From Chloroflexia bacterium (GTDB lineage Bacteria > Chloroflexota > Chloroflexia > Thermomicrobiales > UBA6265): 9,287 nucleotides of DNA. The position numbers and the translations under genes were made by a program. The notes below the pieces were generated by a model. It saw only the letters and a list, made by a program, of their open reading frames with translations, was not told the origin of the DNA and did no database searches. The stretch is from positions 1 through 9,287 of the forward strand of contig JACCYX010000409.1 in NCBI GenBank assembly GCA_013696265.1. The letters run 5' to 3'. This document shows, piece by piece, positions 1-5,980 of the stretch; within the stretch, counting starts at the first letter, position 1; every line of letters begins with the position of its first letter.

Positions 1-91
1 GGGCGGTATTTGGCCAGTCTTGGCTTGGAAACACCACGTGCCGGGTCAGCAAAAACGGTTGAAACCACGCGCGTTTCCGATCCTGAAACAC

Positions 92-120
92 TTGACAATG
101 GAGTACCAAAGTACTAGTCT
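92..120 (+). promoter_or_regulatory. Candidate promoter with palindrome in the spacer
   Basis: A perfect -35 hexamer TTGACA (92-97) is followed after 17 bases by TAGTCT (115-120), which keeps the important T, A and final T of a -10 element. The spacer contains a short perfect inverted repeat, AGTAC-CAAA-GTACT (102-115). This could be an operator. No gene follows to the right on this strand, so the promoter would drive the short hairpin unit downstream or nothing at all. Seen directly; function inferred. Confidence 0.35.
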
Positions 121-132
121 TCTCAGCGTATT

Positions 133-189
133 CCCCAGGGTTTCCATCACGTCGCTTCGGCGGCGTCGACGACTCTGGGGTTTTGCTTT
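133..189 (+). terminator. Candidate intrinsic terminator / small RNA hairpin
   Basis: CCCCAGGG (133-140) pairs with CTCTGGGG (173-180) with one G-U pair, and the stem is followed at once by TTTTGCTTT. Inside lies a second hairpin, ACGTCGC-TTCG-GCGGCGT (149-166), closed by a C(UUCG)G tetraloop, a very stable loop type. With the promoter candidate just upstream, the predicted transcript would be only about 60 nt. It could also terminate transcription arriving from left of the window. Confidence 0.35.
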
Positions 190-454
190 AAGCCAATTCT
201 TCAGGACCTGGATTCCGGCACCTGGTCATCGATCAGCTTCTGCCCCTCGAGGATCTGTATGGTCAGTGGCCCAACCCCAAGAATTCCATGAGTCACGCCA
301 ACCCGGCTCCCAGAGCATTCGAAACGCCGCGAGTTCACAAGAGAGCAGGAGTTGGGACCCGCTCATCTTCAAGGAACCAAGGTCTTCTCCCGCGAATTGC
401 GCACCGGAAACCGAGACAAGTTCGGGAGCCCTACGAAAATCCCTCGATCGTTGG

Positions 455-1432
455 TTAGTTTGACTTGCGGGGATCGAGCGCGTCGCGCAGGCCGTCGCCA
501 ATGTAGTTGATGGAGAGCACGGTCAGGAAAATGAGCGTGCCGGGGATGAGCGCCTCGTGAGGGTAGAGTTCCAGGTAATCCTTCGCCTGGAACAGCATCT
601 GGCCCCAGGTCGGCACGTCGGAGGGGAAGCCGAGGCCGAGGAACGAGAGCGCCGACTCGGTGATGATCGCGCCGCCGACCTCCAGGGTCGCGGCGACGAT
701 GATCGGGCTCAGCACGTTCGGCAGGATGTGCCGGTTGATCAGGTTCGACCGCGTGGCCCCGATCGAGCGGGCGGCCTCCACGAACTCCTTCTCCTTGACG
801 CTGAGGAAGCTGGCCCGCACCAGGCGGGCGGTCGGCATCCAGGCCAGGGCCGCGATCACGAAGACTACGAGCAGGAAGATACCGAAGTTACTCGATCCGA
901 ACACATCCTCCGCGAAGTTCTGCATCGATTCGCGGAAGAGGTAGGTGATCAGCAGCAGCAACGGCAGCTGCGGGAGGCTGATGAAGAGGTCGGTGACGCG
1001 CATCAGGAAGCTGTCGGTAAACCCGCCGAAGAACCCCGCCGCCGCGCCGACGATGGTGCCGATCGAGATCGCCACCAGCGCGGCGACCAGGCCGACCGCG
1101 ATCGAGATGCGGCCGCCATAGAGCACGCGGGCAACGATGTCCTGGCCGAGCGAGTCGGTGCCGAATGGGTGCGTCAGCGATGGCGACAGGCCAGTCTCGA
1201 ACGCGAATGGGGCGTTGACTTCTTCCGGCCAGAGCAACGGTCCGATAAACACCGCGATCGTGAAGAAGCCGAACACGATCAAGCCGGCCATCGCCAGCTT
1301 GTGATGGCGGAACTGCCGCCAGGCGTTGTTCCACAGGGACCGCTGCTCGCGCACGCGCGCCAGGCTCATTGCGGGCTCGCCGGCCCTTTCAAGCGCGGAC
1401 GGATTGGCCGCTGGCTGTTGAACGCTCGTCAT
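455..1432 (-). CDS. ABC transporter permease, OppC/DppC type
   Basis: This is an inner-membrane permease subunit of the peptide/nickel (Opp/Dpp) ABC importer family. It would pair with the B-type permease encoded just upstream. The start at 1432 is chosen because GGAAGG lies 8 bases ahead; an in-frame start at 1489 lacks such a site. The product is 325 residues, normal for the family. Residues about 31-70 carry the OppC N-terminal segment with the first membrane helix. The family-typical HPFGTDSLGQD stretch is at 88-98, further helices follow, and the EAA loop that contacts the ATPase starts at FVEAARSIGA (217-226). The C-terminus ends in GLRDALDPR, typical of DppC. Substrate cannot be read from the permease. 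It follows the B-type gene after a 133-bp gap, so the two are probably co-transcribed. Confidence 0.93.
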   Translation of the reverse strand: MTSVQQPAANPSALERAGEPAMSLARVREQRSLWNNAWRQFRHHKLAMAGLIVFGFFTIAVFIGPLLWPEEVNAPFAFETGLSPSLTHPFGTDSLGQDIVARVLYGGRISIAVGLVAALVAISIGTIVGAAAGFFGGFTDSFLMRVTDLFISLPQLPLLLLITYLFRESMQNFAEDVFGSSNFGIFLLVVFVIAALAWMPTARLVRASFLSVKEKEFVEAARSIGATRSNLINRHILPNVLSPIIVAATLEVGGAIITESALSFLGLGFPSDVPTWGQMLFQAKDYLELYPHEALIPGTLIFLTVLSINYIGDGLRDALDPRKSN

Positions 1433-1565
1433 CTGGGCCGCCTTCCGACACGATCTGGTGCGTTTCCTGGTCTCACCGGCGTCTGCCAAGTGAATCGTCG
1501 TATTGCCGTCTGGCCCGCTGGGACGCGATGGACGGACCAGTTCGCGTCTTCTTTCGTCAAGCGCA

Positions 1566-2510
1566 TCAGGTGTACTTGATCCGGGGATCGAGCAGCGCGT
1601 AGAAAATGTCCGCCAGGACGTTGAAGAGGACGACCAGGACCGACACGCCGAAGGTGATCGCCATCACCACCGGTACGTCCTTCGAGGCGATGCCGTCGAT
1701 CAGTGCCCGGCCAATGCCCGGAATCCGGAAGATCTGCTCGGTGATCACCGCCCCACCGACCACGGCCGGGAGCTGGATGGCGATGATCGTGATCACCGGG
1801 ATCATGGCGTTGCGCATGATGTGCCGGAAGACCACCCATTGCTCGCGAAGCCCCTTGGCCCGCGCCGTGCGCACGTAGTCCTGGTTGATCGTTTCCAGCA
1901 TCGAGGCGCGCACGAAGCGCGTGAGCTGGGCCGAGCCGAAGAGCGCCAGCACGGCGATCGGCATGATCGCTTGCTGGATTCGTGTCCAGCCGGTGGCCGT
2001 ACTGTCGTAGACGAAGGGCAACCAGTCCAGTTGCACGCTGAACAGCAGGATCAGCAGCAGGCCGGAGAAGAACGTCGGGATGCTGAACCCGATGAAGGCG
2101 AAGGTGGTGGCGATGTTGTCGAACAGCGAGTACTGCTTGAGGGCCGAGATCACGCCGACCGGGATCGCGATCAGCACGCCGATCAGGTAGGCGGTGCCAA
2201 CGATCGCGAGGGTCACGCCGACGCGATCGAACACGTAATCCTTGACCGGCACGCGGGAAGTCAATGACTGACCCCAGTCGAACTCGAAGAAGTAGGACCG
2301 GGCCCACTTGAAGTACTGGATGTAGAGCGGATCGTTGAGGCCCCAGCTGTCGCGAATCTGTTCGCGCACTTCGGGCGACACGTTCGGGTTGGTGGCCAAC
2401 CCGCCCAGCGGATCGCCGGGCGCGAGATACAGGATCGAGTAAACGATCATGCTGATCGCGACCAGTGTCACGATCGAAATCAATACCCGGCGTATGAGAT
2501 ATTGGCCCAT
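1566..2510 (-). CDS. ABC transporter permease, OppB/DppB type
   Basis: This is the partner inner-membrane permease of an Opp/Dpp-family ABC importer. The 314-residue product opens with the classic MGQYLIRRVL membrane entry. It has a first helix at about 9-30, the APGDP motif at 30-34, and GLNDPLYIQYFKW at 57-69. Its EAA-type loop runs from DYVRTARAKG (211-220) to the IQLP at 245-248. It ends LLDPRIKYT. The start at 2510 is supported by GGAG six bases upstream; the frame stays open to a GTG at 2657, but no ribosome site precedes that. This is the first gene of the leftward unit. No binding protein precedes it, unlike many such operons; the nanE-like gene is instead divergent. Family members move peptides, nickel or sugars, and some move sialic acid. 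The substrate here is unknown. Confidence 0.94.
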   Translation of the reverse strand: MGQYLIRRVLISIVTLVAISMIVYSILYLAPGDPLGGLATNPNVSPEVREQIRDSWGLNDPLYIQYFKWARSYFFEFDWGQSLTSRVPVKDYVFDRVGVTLAIVGTAYLIGVLIAIPVGVISALKQYSLFDNIATTFAFIGFSIPTFFSGLLLILLFSVQLDWLPFVYDSTATGWTRIQQAIMPIAVLALFGSAQLTRFVRASMLETINQDYVRTARAKGLREQWVVFRHIMRNAMIPVITIIAIQLPAVVGGAVITEQIFRIPGIGRALIDGIASKDVPVVMAITFGVSVLVVLFNVLADIFYALLDPRIKYT

Positions 2511-2543
2511 GACGGACTCCTGTGCGTGTGTGGTTTCATCTTT

Positions 2544-2565
2544 CACCCTGTCCCCAGACAGGGTG
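2544..2565. repeat. Perfect inverted repeat in the permease leader
   Basis: CACCCTGTC (2544-2552) and GACAGGGTG (2557-2565) form a perfect 9-bp stem with a 4-base loop, 34 bases upstream of the B-type permease start. No T-run follows on either strand, so it is not an ordinary terminator. It could be an operator or a structure in the mRNA leader. A second inverted repeat, GGAGGC-N7-GCCTCC (2634-2652), lies further up the same leader. Confidence 0.5.
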
Positions 2566-2674
2566 CGCCGCGACCGCCAGCTCGTGCCGAACCGCCCATA
2601 CATGCTGATTGCCGGGAGGCCATTCTCCCTCGCGGAGGCGATCGCTGCCTCCATCACGTGTGGAAATCGCCAAA

Positions 2675-2704
2675 ATGCTACGAGTCAGCACCATGCCGAG
2701 TCAA
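2675..2704 (-). promoter_or_regulatory. Candidate promoter for the permease genes
   Basis: Read leftward, TTGACT (2704-2699) and TAGCAT (2680-2675) are separated by 18 bases. They match the sigma-70-type consensus at 5/6 and 4/6 positions. Transcription would begin near 2668, giving a leader of roughly 160 nt before the B-type permease. That is unusually long and contains the two inverted repeats noted for this region. Inferred from sequence match only. Confidence 0.4.
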
Positions 2705-2718
2705 GGAAGTGAGAACAG

Positions 2719-2747
2719 GTATCATCGGTTGACAATGCGTATGATAC
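2719..2747 (+). promoter_or_regulatory. TTGACA element flanked by inverted repeat (candidate operator)
   Basis: TTGACA (2729-2734) sits between GTATCAT (2719-2725) and ATGATAC (2741-2747), an exact 7-bp inverted repeat with a 15-bp spacer. The right half also forms its own palindrome, CGTAT-G-ATACG (2738-2748). This is the expected control region for the rightward nanE-like gene, and it lies next to the candidate leftward permease promoter. A clear -10 hexamer at standard spacing is not visible, so the exact start of transcription is uncertain. Confidence 0.45.
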
Positions 2748-2862
2748 GTCGCATCTGGGCGTTTCGCACAAGTTAGCCATGATTCCAATGGAAATGCAGG
2801 GAAAATGCCTGTCCACTCGCCGATCGAAACCGGTTGAATCGCGCGAGCAAACGGGGCAAGCA

Positions 2863-3588
2863 ATGACGCAGGCGGAGCGGGCGCGGATACTGCGGCAACT
2901 CGACCAGTTCCGGGGCGGACTGGTGGTTTCGTGCCACGTGCGTCCAGGAAACCCGCTTCGTGGCGCCTCCCCGATGGCGATGATGGCCAGGGCCGCCGAA
3001 CTTGGCGGGGCGCGCGGCGTGCGCATCGACGGCCCGGTCGATGTCGCCGCCGTGCTGGCGGTCACCTCGATTCCCCTGATCGCGACGCACCAGGTCGAGC
3101 ACGCGCGGAGCCGGGTGACGATCACGCCGACCCTCCAGAGCGCGCGCGACCTGCTGGACGCGGGGGCAAAGATTGTGGCGTTGGATGCCACCAATCGTCG
3201 CCGACCCAACCACGAGAAGCTGGGCGACATCGTCGCGGCGGTCCACGCCGCCGGCGGGGTCGCGATCGGCGACCTGGCCTCGATCGACGATCTCCCTCAT
3301 GCCCTCGCCGCCGACATCGACGCCGTGGGCACCACGTTGAGCGGGCACACCGGCGATGAGCCAGTATCAGACGAACCGGATTTTGCCTTGCTCGCCCGCC
3401 TGGTGCGTGATTCGCCGGTACCGGTCTACGCCGAAGGGCGCTACTGGACCCCGGAGCAGGTGACGCGAGCGTTCGATCTTGGCGCGTCGTTCGTCGTGGT
3501 TGGGGCCGCGATCACCAACCCGATGGCGATCACCTCCCGGTTCGTGAACTCGGTCGCCGCCAGGCAACGGGAAGACCCCATACCTTGA
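2863..3588 (+). CDS. nanE: NanE-family N-acylglucosamine-6-phosphate 2-epimerase-like protein
   Basis: This is a TIM-barrel protein of the NanE family, which interconverts N-acetylmannosamine-6-phosphate and N-acetylglucosamine-6-phosphate in sialic acid and amino-sugar catabolism in the cytoplasm. Recognisable motifs in order are GGLVVSCH (18-25), ITPT (87-90), VALDATNRRRP (105-115), VGTTLSGHT (155-163), YAEGRYWTPEQ (189-199) and VVVGAAITNP (211-220). The 241-residue length fits the family. The start at 2863 is chosen because it puts the first strand near the N-terminus, as in relatives; in-frame ATGs at 2779, 2788 and 2794 cannot be excluded. Oddity: aligned by eye to Clostridium perfringens NanE, the catalytic Lys66 is Gln77 here and the Gln of VSCQ is His25. 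The matching Glu (E191) and Asp (D137) are present. Activity or substrate may therefore differ. It is divergent from the permease genes. Confidence 0.82.
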   Translation: MTQAERARILRQLDQFRGGLVVSCHVRPGNPLRGASPMAMMARAAELGGARGVRIDGPVDVAAVLAVTSIPLIATHQVEHARSRVTITPTLQSARDLLDAGAKIVALDATNRRRPNHEKLGDIVAAVHAAGGVAIGDLASIDDLPHALAADIDAVGTTLSGHTGDEPVSDEPDFALLARLVRDSPVPVYAEGRYWTPEQVTRAFDLGASFVVVGAAITNPMAITSRFVNSVAARQREDPIP

Positions 3589-3624
3589 TTTGCCCGATCC
3601 CGTTCGTGGCTGGAACGATGGCGC

Positions 3625-3653
3625 TCGAAAAGACCGGACGGCGATGGTAGACT
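3625..3653 (+). promoter_or_regulatory. Candidate rplY promoter, extended -10
   Basis: TCGAAA (3625-3630) lies 17 bases ahead of TAGACT (3648-3653), which is preceded by TGG, an extended -10 arrangement. The octamer TAGACTGC also occurs in the extended -10 element ahead of the amidase gene, which strengthens both. Transcription would start near 3660, about 100 nt before the L25 start codon. Confidence 0.5.
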
Positions 3654-3762
3654 GCCAGCTTGCGTGCCAGATTGGCGCGGTGGTTGTGGTGTGCCCAAAC
3701 GCGGTCCCGCGAATCACATGAAGGCGTCGTGCGCGGCGCCAGGAAGTAGGAGCCACCTCGTC

Positions 3763-4422
3763 ATGGCTGATGAGCTGATTCTGAGGGCCGAACCGCGGGA
3801 AGTCCACGGGAAAAAGGTCAAGCGACTGCGTCGCGAAGGTCTGGTTCCGGGGGTTGTCTACGGACCGGTCGTCAGCAACACCGTTTCAGTTTCCGTAAAT
3901 CGACGCGAGTTCGAGCGGTTCTTCAGCCGCAACGGCCACTCGACCATCGTCTCCCTCGAATGGGAGGGCGGCAAGCAGCCGGTGCTCGTGCGCGAGGTCC
4001 AGATCGACCCGGTCACACGCAATCCGCTGCACGTCGATTTCTTCGCGCCGAACATGCGCGTCGTGTTGCGCCAGTTCGTGCCGGTCGTGCTGCAGCATGC
4101 CGGCGAGCACGAAGGCGTGTTGCAGACGATCCTGACCGAGGTCGAGGTCGAAGCGCTGCCGGCCAACCTCCCGCATCAGATCGATGTCGACATCTCCAGC
4201 CTGGTTTCGGTTGGCGACGCGATTCACGTCAGCGACGTGACGCTGCCCGCCGACGTGACCGTGATCACGGCGCCGGAGGAATTGATCGCGTCCCTCGTGG
4301 CCGAAGCCGTCGAGGAAGAGCCGGAAGAGGTCGAGGAAGAGGAAGGCGCCGAGGGTGAAGGCGAAGACGCCGCCGCCGAAGGCGAATCCTCCGACAGCGA
4401 GTCCGAAGCCGAGAACGCATAG
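3763..4422 (+). CDS. rplY: Ribosomal protein L25, CTC (general stress) type
   Basis: This protein binds 5S rRNA in the large ribosomal subunit. The 219-residue product has the two-domain CTC/TL5 layout. The N-terminal L25 beta-barrel covers about residues 4-95, with KVKRLRREGLVPGVVYG (18-34) and DPVTRNPLHVDFF (82-94). The C-terminal TL5-type beta domain runs from about 98 to 183. A strongly acidic Glu-rich tail occupies 181-219, as in many thermophile and actinobacterial members. The start at 3763 has AGGAG 10 bases upstream; a longer open frame upstream does not resemble the family. The peptidyl-tRNA hydrolase gene that often follows rplY is absent; a terminator follows at once, so this is a single-gene unit. 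Confidence 0.96.
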   Translation: MADELILRAEPREVHGKKVKRLRREGLVPGVVYGPVVSNTVSVSVNRREFERFFSRNGHSTIVSLEWEGGKQPVLVREVQIDPVTRNPLHVDFFAPNMRVVLRQFVPVVLQHAGEHEGVLQTILTEVEVEALPANLPHQIDVDISSLVSVGDAIHVSDVTLPADVTVITAPEELIASLVAEAVEEEPEEVEEEEGAEGEGEDAAAEGESSDSESEAENA

Positions 4423-4445
4423 CGATCCGTTTCCAGATCGCACCG

Positions 4446-4490
4446 AACACCCCCGGCCGTCGAATGACGGCCGGGGGTGTTTGCGTTTTC
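4446..4490 (+). terminator. Strong intrinsic terminator after rplY
   Basis: A perfect 16-bp stem (4446-4461 with 4466-4481) encloses the loop GAAT and is followed by TTTGCGTTTTC on the rightward strand. It begins 24 bases past the rplY stop codon. The monooxygenase gene converges on it and ends at 4493, so the hairpin may also help end that transcript, although no T-run follows it in that direction. Confidence 0.9.
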
Positions 4491-4492
4491 GC

Positions 4493-5578
4493 CTACGCGG
4501 TGGCGGCTTCGGCGGTTGCGCCCAACCGCTCGCGCACGGGTCCCGCCAGCGCCGCCAGCGTGGCCCGGATCCGGCCGGTGTCCGCCCCCATGGCGTAGAC
4601 ATTGGCCAGGAAGAGATCGAACCGCAACTGCTTCCGGCAATCGGCGATGGCCGCCGCCACCGTGTCCGCACTCCCGGCGATCATCACGTCCGCCGCGACC
4701 ATGCCGTCGAACTGGTCGCTCGCGGCCCGATGCCGGTCCGCCCGGCTCCCCGCTTCCTGGTCGCCCTTGACGAAGGCGTCGAGCCGCAGGAGGTCCTCGA
4801 TGACGTCGTCGCGAACCTGGCGGTCGCTCTCGCCGACGATGACCGAGCGCATCAGGGCAATCGCGCCCGATGGCCGGGGCGGGTCCGCCTCCATCAGTTC
4901 GGCCGCGCGTGAGGTTCGTCCATTCGCGAACGCCGCGACGGTGGGCACAAGCTGGGCCGTGGGCTTGAACCCGACCGCGAGGCCCAGTCCGTTCGCCCCC
5001 GTCCACTGGGCGGCCACCGGTTCGGTGCCCGCGTACCAGAGCGGCGGGTGCGGCTCCTGCACCGGCAGTGGCGACACCAGCACCTCGCGAAGGCGGATAT
5101 CGCCCCGTTCGAACGTCACCTGGCCACCCGACCAGAGCGCCTTGAGCAAGGCGAGCCGCTCCTGGAACGCGGGAACGCGCCGGGCGGGATCGACCCCGAG
5201 GGCAACCAGTTCCTCCACCCGATGCCCGGTGCCGAAGCCAACTTCGAGACGGCCGTTGCAGAGAATATCGAGGACCGCGATGTCTTCCGCCAGTTCCACC
5301 GGCGCCTTGATCGGCAAGGTGTAGGCCATGGCCCCAAGGCGCATCCGGCGCGCGCGCTGGCTGGCCGCCGCCAGCCAGGCGGTGACCGACGCGGCCGCGT
5401 ACTGGGGCATGAAGTGCCGTTCCGCGGCGAACGCGACATCGAACCCCAAATCGTCGGCGTACTCCAGATCGTCGAGGCGGCCGGCGAGCATGGTGGGGAC
5501 ATCGTGCCCGAGCACGGGATCGATCTGCATGATGTCGAAGAGGCCGAGCTTGAGTGGCGTGGTCACATCCTGGGTCAC
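4493..5578 (-). CDS. LLM-class (luciferase-like) flavin/F420-dependent oxidoreductase
   Basis: This is a member of the bacterial luciferase-like superfamily, soluble TIM-barrel enzymes that use FMN or coenzyme F420. The 361-residue product is full length. Key stretches are the first strand LKLGLFDIM (9-17), AERHF (52-56) near the active site, the cofactor-phosphate motif GRLEVGFGTG (109-118), FQERLALLKALWSG (138-151) and HPPLWYAGT (177-185). The start is a GTG at 5578 with AGAAGGA ahead of it, about 11 bases away, which is slightly long; later ATGs would remove the first strand. The substrate cannot be predicted, nor can the choice between FMN and F420. The gene follows a leftward unit made of a tiny ORF and a terminator (5675-5887), so its expression may be controlled by read-through. 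Confidence 0.88.
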   Translation of the reverse strand: MTQDVTTPLKLGLFDIMQIDPVLGHDVPTMLAGRLDDLEYADDLGFDVAFAAERHFMPQYAAASVTAWLAAASQRARRMRLGAMAYTLPIKAPVELAEDIAVLDILCNGRLEVGFGTGHRVEELVALGVDPARRVPAFQERLALLKALWSGGQVTFERGDIRLREVLVSPLPVQEPHPPLWYAGTEPVAAQWTGANGLGLAVGFKPTAQLVPTVAAFANGRTSRAAELMEADPPRPSGAIALMRSVIVGESDRQVRDDVIEDLLRLDAFVKGDQEAGSRADRHRAASDQFDGMVAADVMIAGSADTVAAAIADCRKQLRFDLFLANVYAMGADTGRIRATLAALAGPVRERLGATAEAATA

Positions 5579-5674
5579 CGGAAATCAGTCCTTCTTACGC
5601 GGGCGCGTGTTGACGGGCAAGAACAAGTGGCCGGGACAATGGTACATGGCGGTGAGCGGGGCGAGCGGCACAGC

Positions 5675-5703
5675 AAAAAGGCCGACCCTTTCGGGCCGGC
5701 CTT
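5675..5703 (-). terminator. Intrinsic terminator, leftward
   Basis: Read leftward, AAGGCCG-G-CCC-GAAA-GGG-T-CGGCCTT forms a 10-bp stem with one mismatch and a GAAA tetraloop, running straight into five Ts. It ends whatever is transcribed between here and about 5852, since no larger gene lies there. It also stands about 100 bases before the monooxygenase start, the position expected for an attenuator. Confidence 0.75.
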
Positions 5704-5720
5704 CCTGTCCTGGACATCAC

Positions 5721-5748
5721 GGTTGTTCTGCGCTACGAGCGCACAACC
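5721..5748 (-). ncRNA. Stem-loop over the small-ORF stop codon
   Basis: GGTTGT/ACAACC is the outer stem and GCGCT-ACG-AGCGC the inner one, with a three-base bulge (TCT on the plus strand). The stop codon of the small ORF lies at the loop. It resembles the pause hairpin of an attenuator. I could not find a clear competing antiterminator pairing with the terminator at 5675-5703. Confidence 0.4.
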
Positions 5749-5783
5749 TCCACCGCGACGCCCTCGGATGAGAGACTACTCAT
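5733..5783 (-). CDS. Possible 16-codon small ORF or leader peptide
   Basis: An ATG at 5783 is preceded by AAAGGAGGTGAT (5799-5788), a 12-base match to the ideal Shine-Dalgarno, with 8 bases between GGAGG and the ATG. It reads MSSLSSEGVAVEVVRS and stops at TAG (5733-5735). Serine makes up 5 of 16 residues, four of them in the first six, using AGT, AGT, TCA and TCC; AGT and TCA are unusual for this GC-rich genome. The last codons and the stop lie in a hairpin (5721-5748). The ORF has a promoter upstream and an intrinsic terminator 30 bases downstream. I do not recognise the peptide. It may be a stand-alone small protein or an attenuation leader for the downstream monooxygenase gene. Translation is inferred from the ribosome site only. 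Confidence 0.5.
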   Translation of the reverse strand: MSSLSSEGVAVEVVRS

Positions 5784-5849
5784 GGGCATCACCTCCTTTA
5801 CCCTACTCGGTGTTGGACAAGTGTGCTTCTCGATCCAGACGTCTCCGAA

Positions 5850-5887
5850 CCGTGCCTAACGGTAGCACGGGTGGGAACCGGCGTCAA
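5850..5887 (-). promoter_or_regulatory. Promoter with -10 inside an inverted repeat
   Basis: Read leftward, TTGACG (5887-5882) and TACCGT (5864-5859) are 17 bases apart, with TGC directly before the -10 (extended -10). The -10 sits in the spacer of an inverted repeat, CCGTGC-N9-GCACGG (5850-5855 and 5865-5870). A repressor bound there would cover the -10 and the start site. Predicted transcription start is near 5852, giving a leader of about 70 nt ahead of the small ORF. Confidence 0.5.
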
Positions 5888-5980
5888 CGTTTGCCGGCCC
5901 GGCACGACTGCCCAATCGGTCAGCTCACGCATGCCGACACTAATATCGCAGCGTAACCAACCCGTCGTGCCGCACACATT

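Larger units (their letters stand above)
1..454. other. Non-coding region, no convincing gene
   Basis: This stretch lies beyond the stop codon of the C-type permease gene and reaches the window edge. The open frames on both strands translate to serine/arginine-rich strings without domain character and without a ribosome binding site. It looks less GC-rich than the coding regions. The only structure I can support is a TTGACA promoter-like element followed by a hairpin and a T-rich tract (92-189), listed separately. No binding-protein or ATPase gene for the permeases begins here. Confidence 0.6.

Noticed and set aside
20..463. 147-codon rightward open frame at the left end
   Set aside because: Low-complexity Ser/Arg/Pro-rich translation, no ribosome site, and it spans a promoter-like element and a hairpin.
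1433..1489. Extended start for the C-type permease at 1489
   Set aside because: The 19 extra residues are basic and unlike the family, and a clear GGAAGG site favours 1432.
557..1579. 340-codon open frame antisense to the C-type permease
   Set aside because: The composition is dominated by Arg, Glu, Asp and His and has no domain; it arises from the opposite strand of a real membrane protein gene.
5784..5800. Plus-strand sequence matching the 3' end of 16S rRNA (ATCACCTCCTTT)
   Set aside because: Only about 12 bases match and the flanking sequence is unlike 16S rRNA. It is the complement of an ideal Shine-Dalgarno in front of an ATG on the minus strand.
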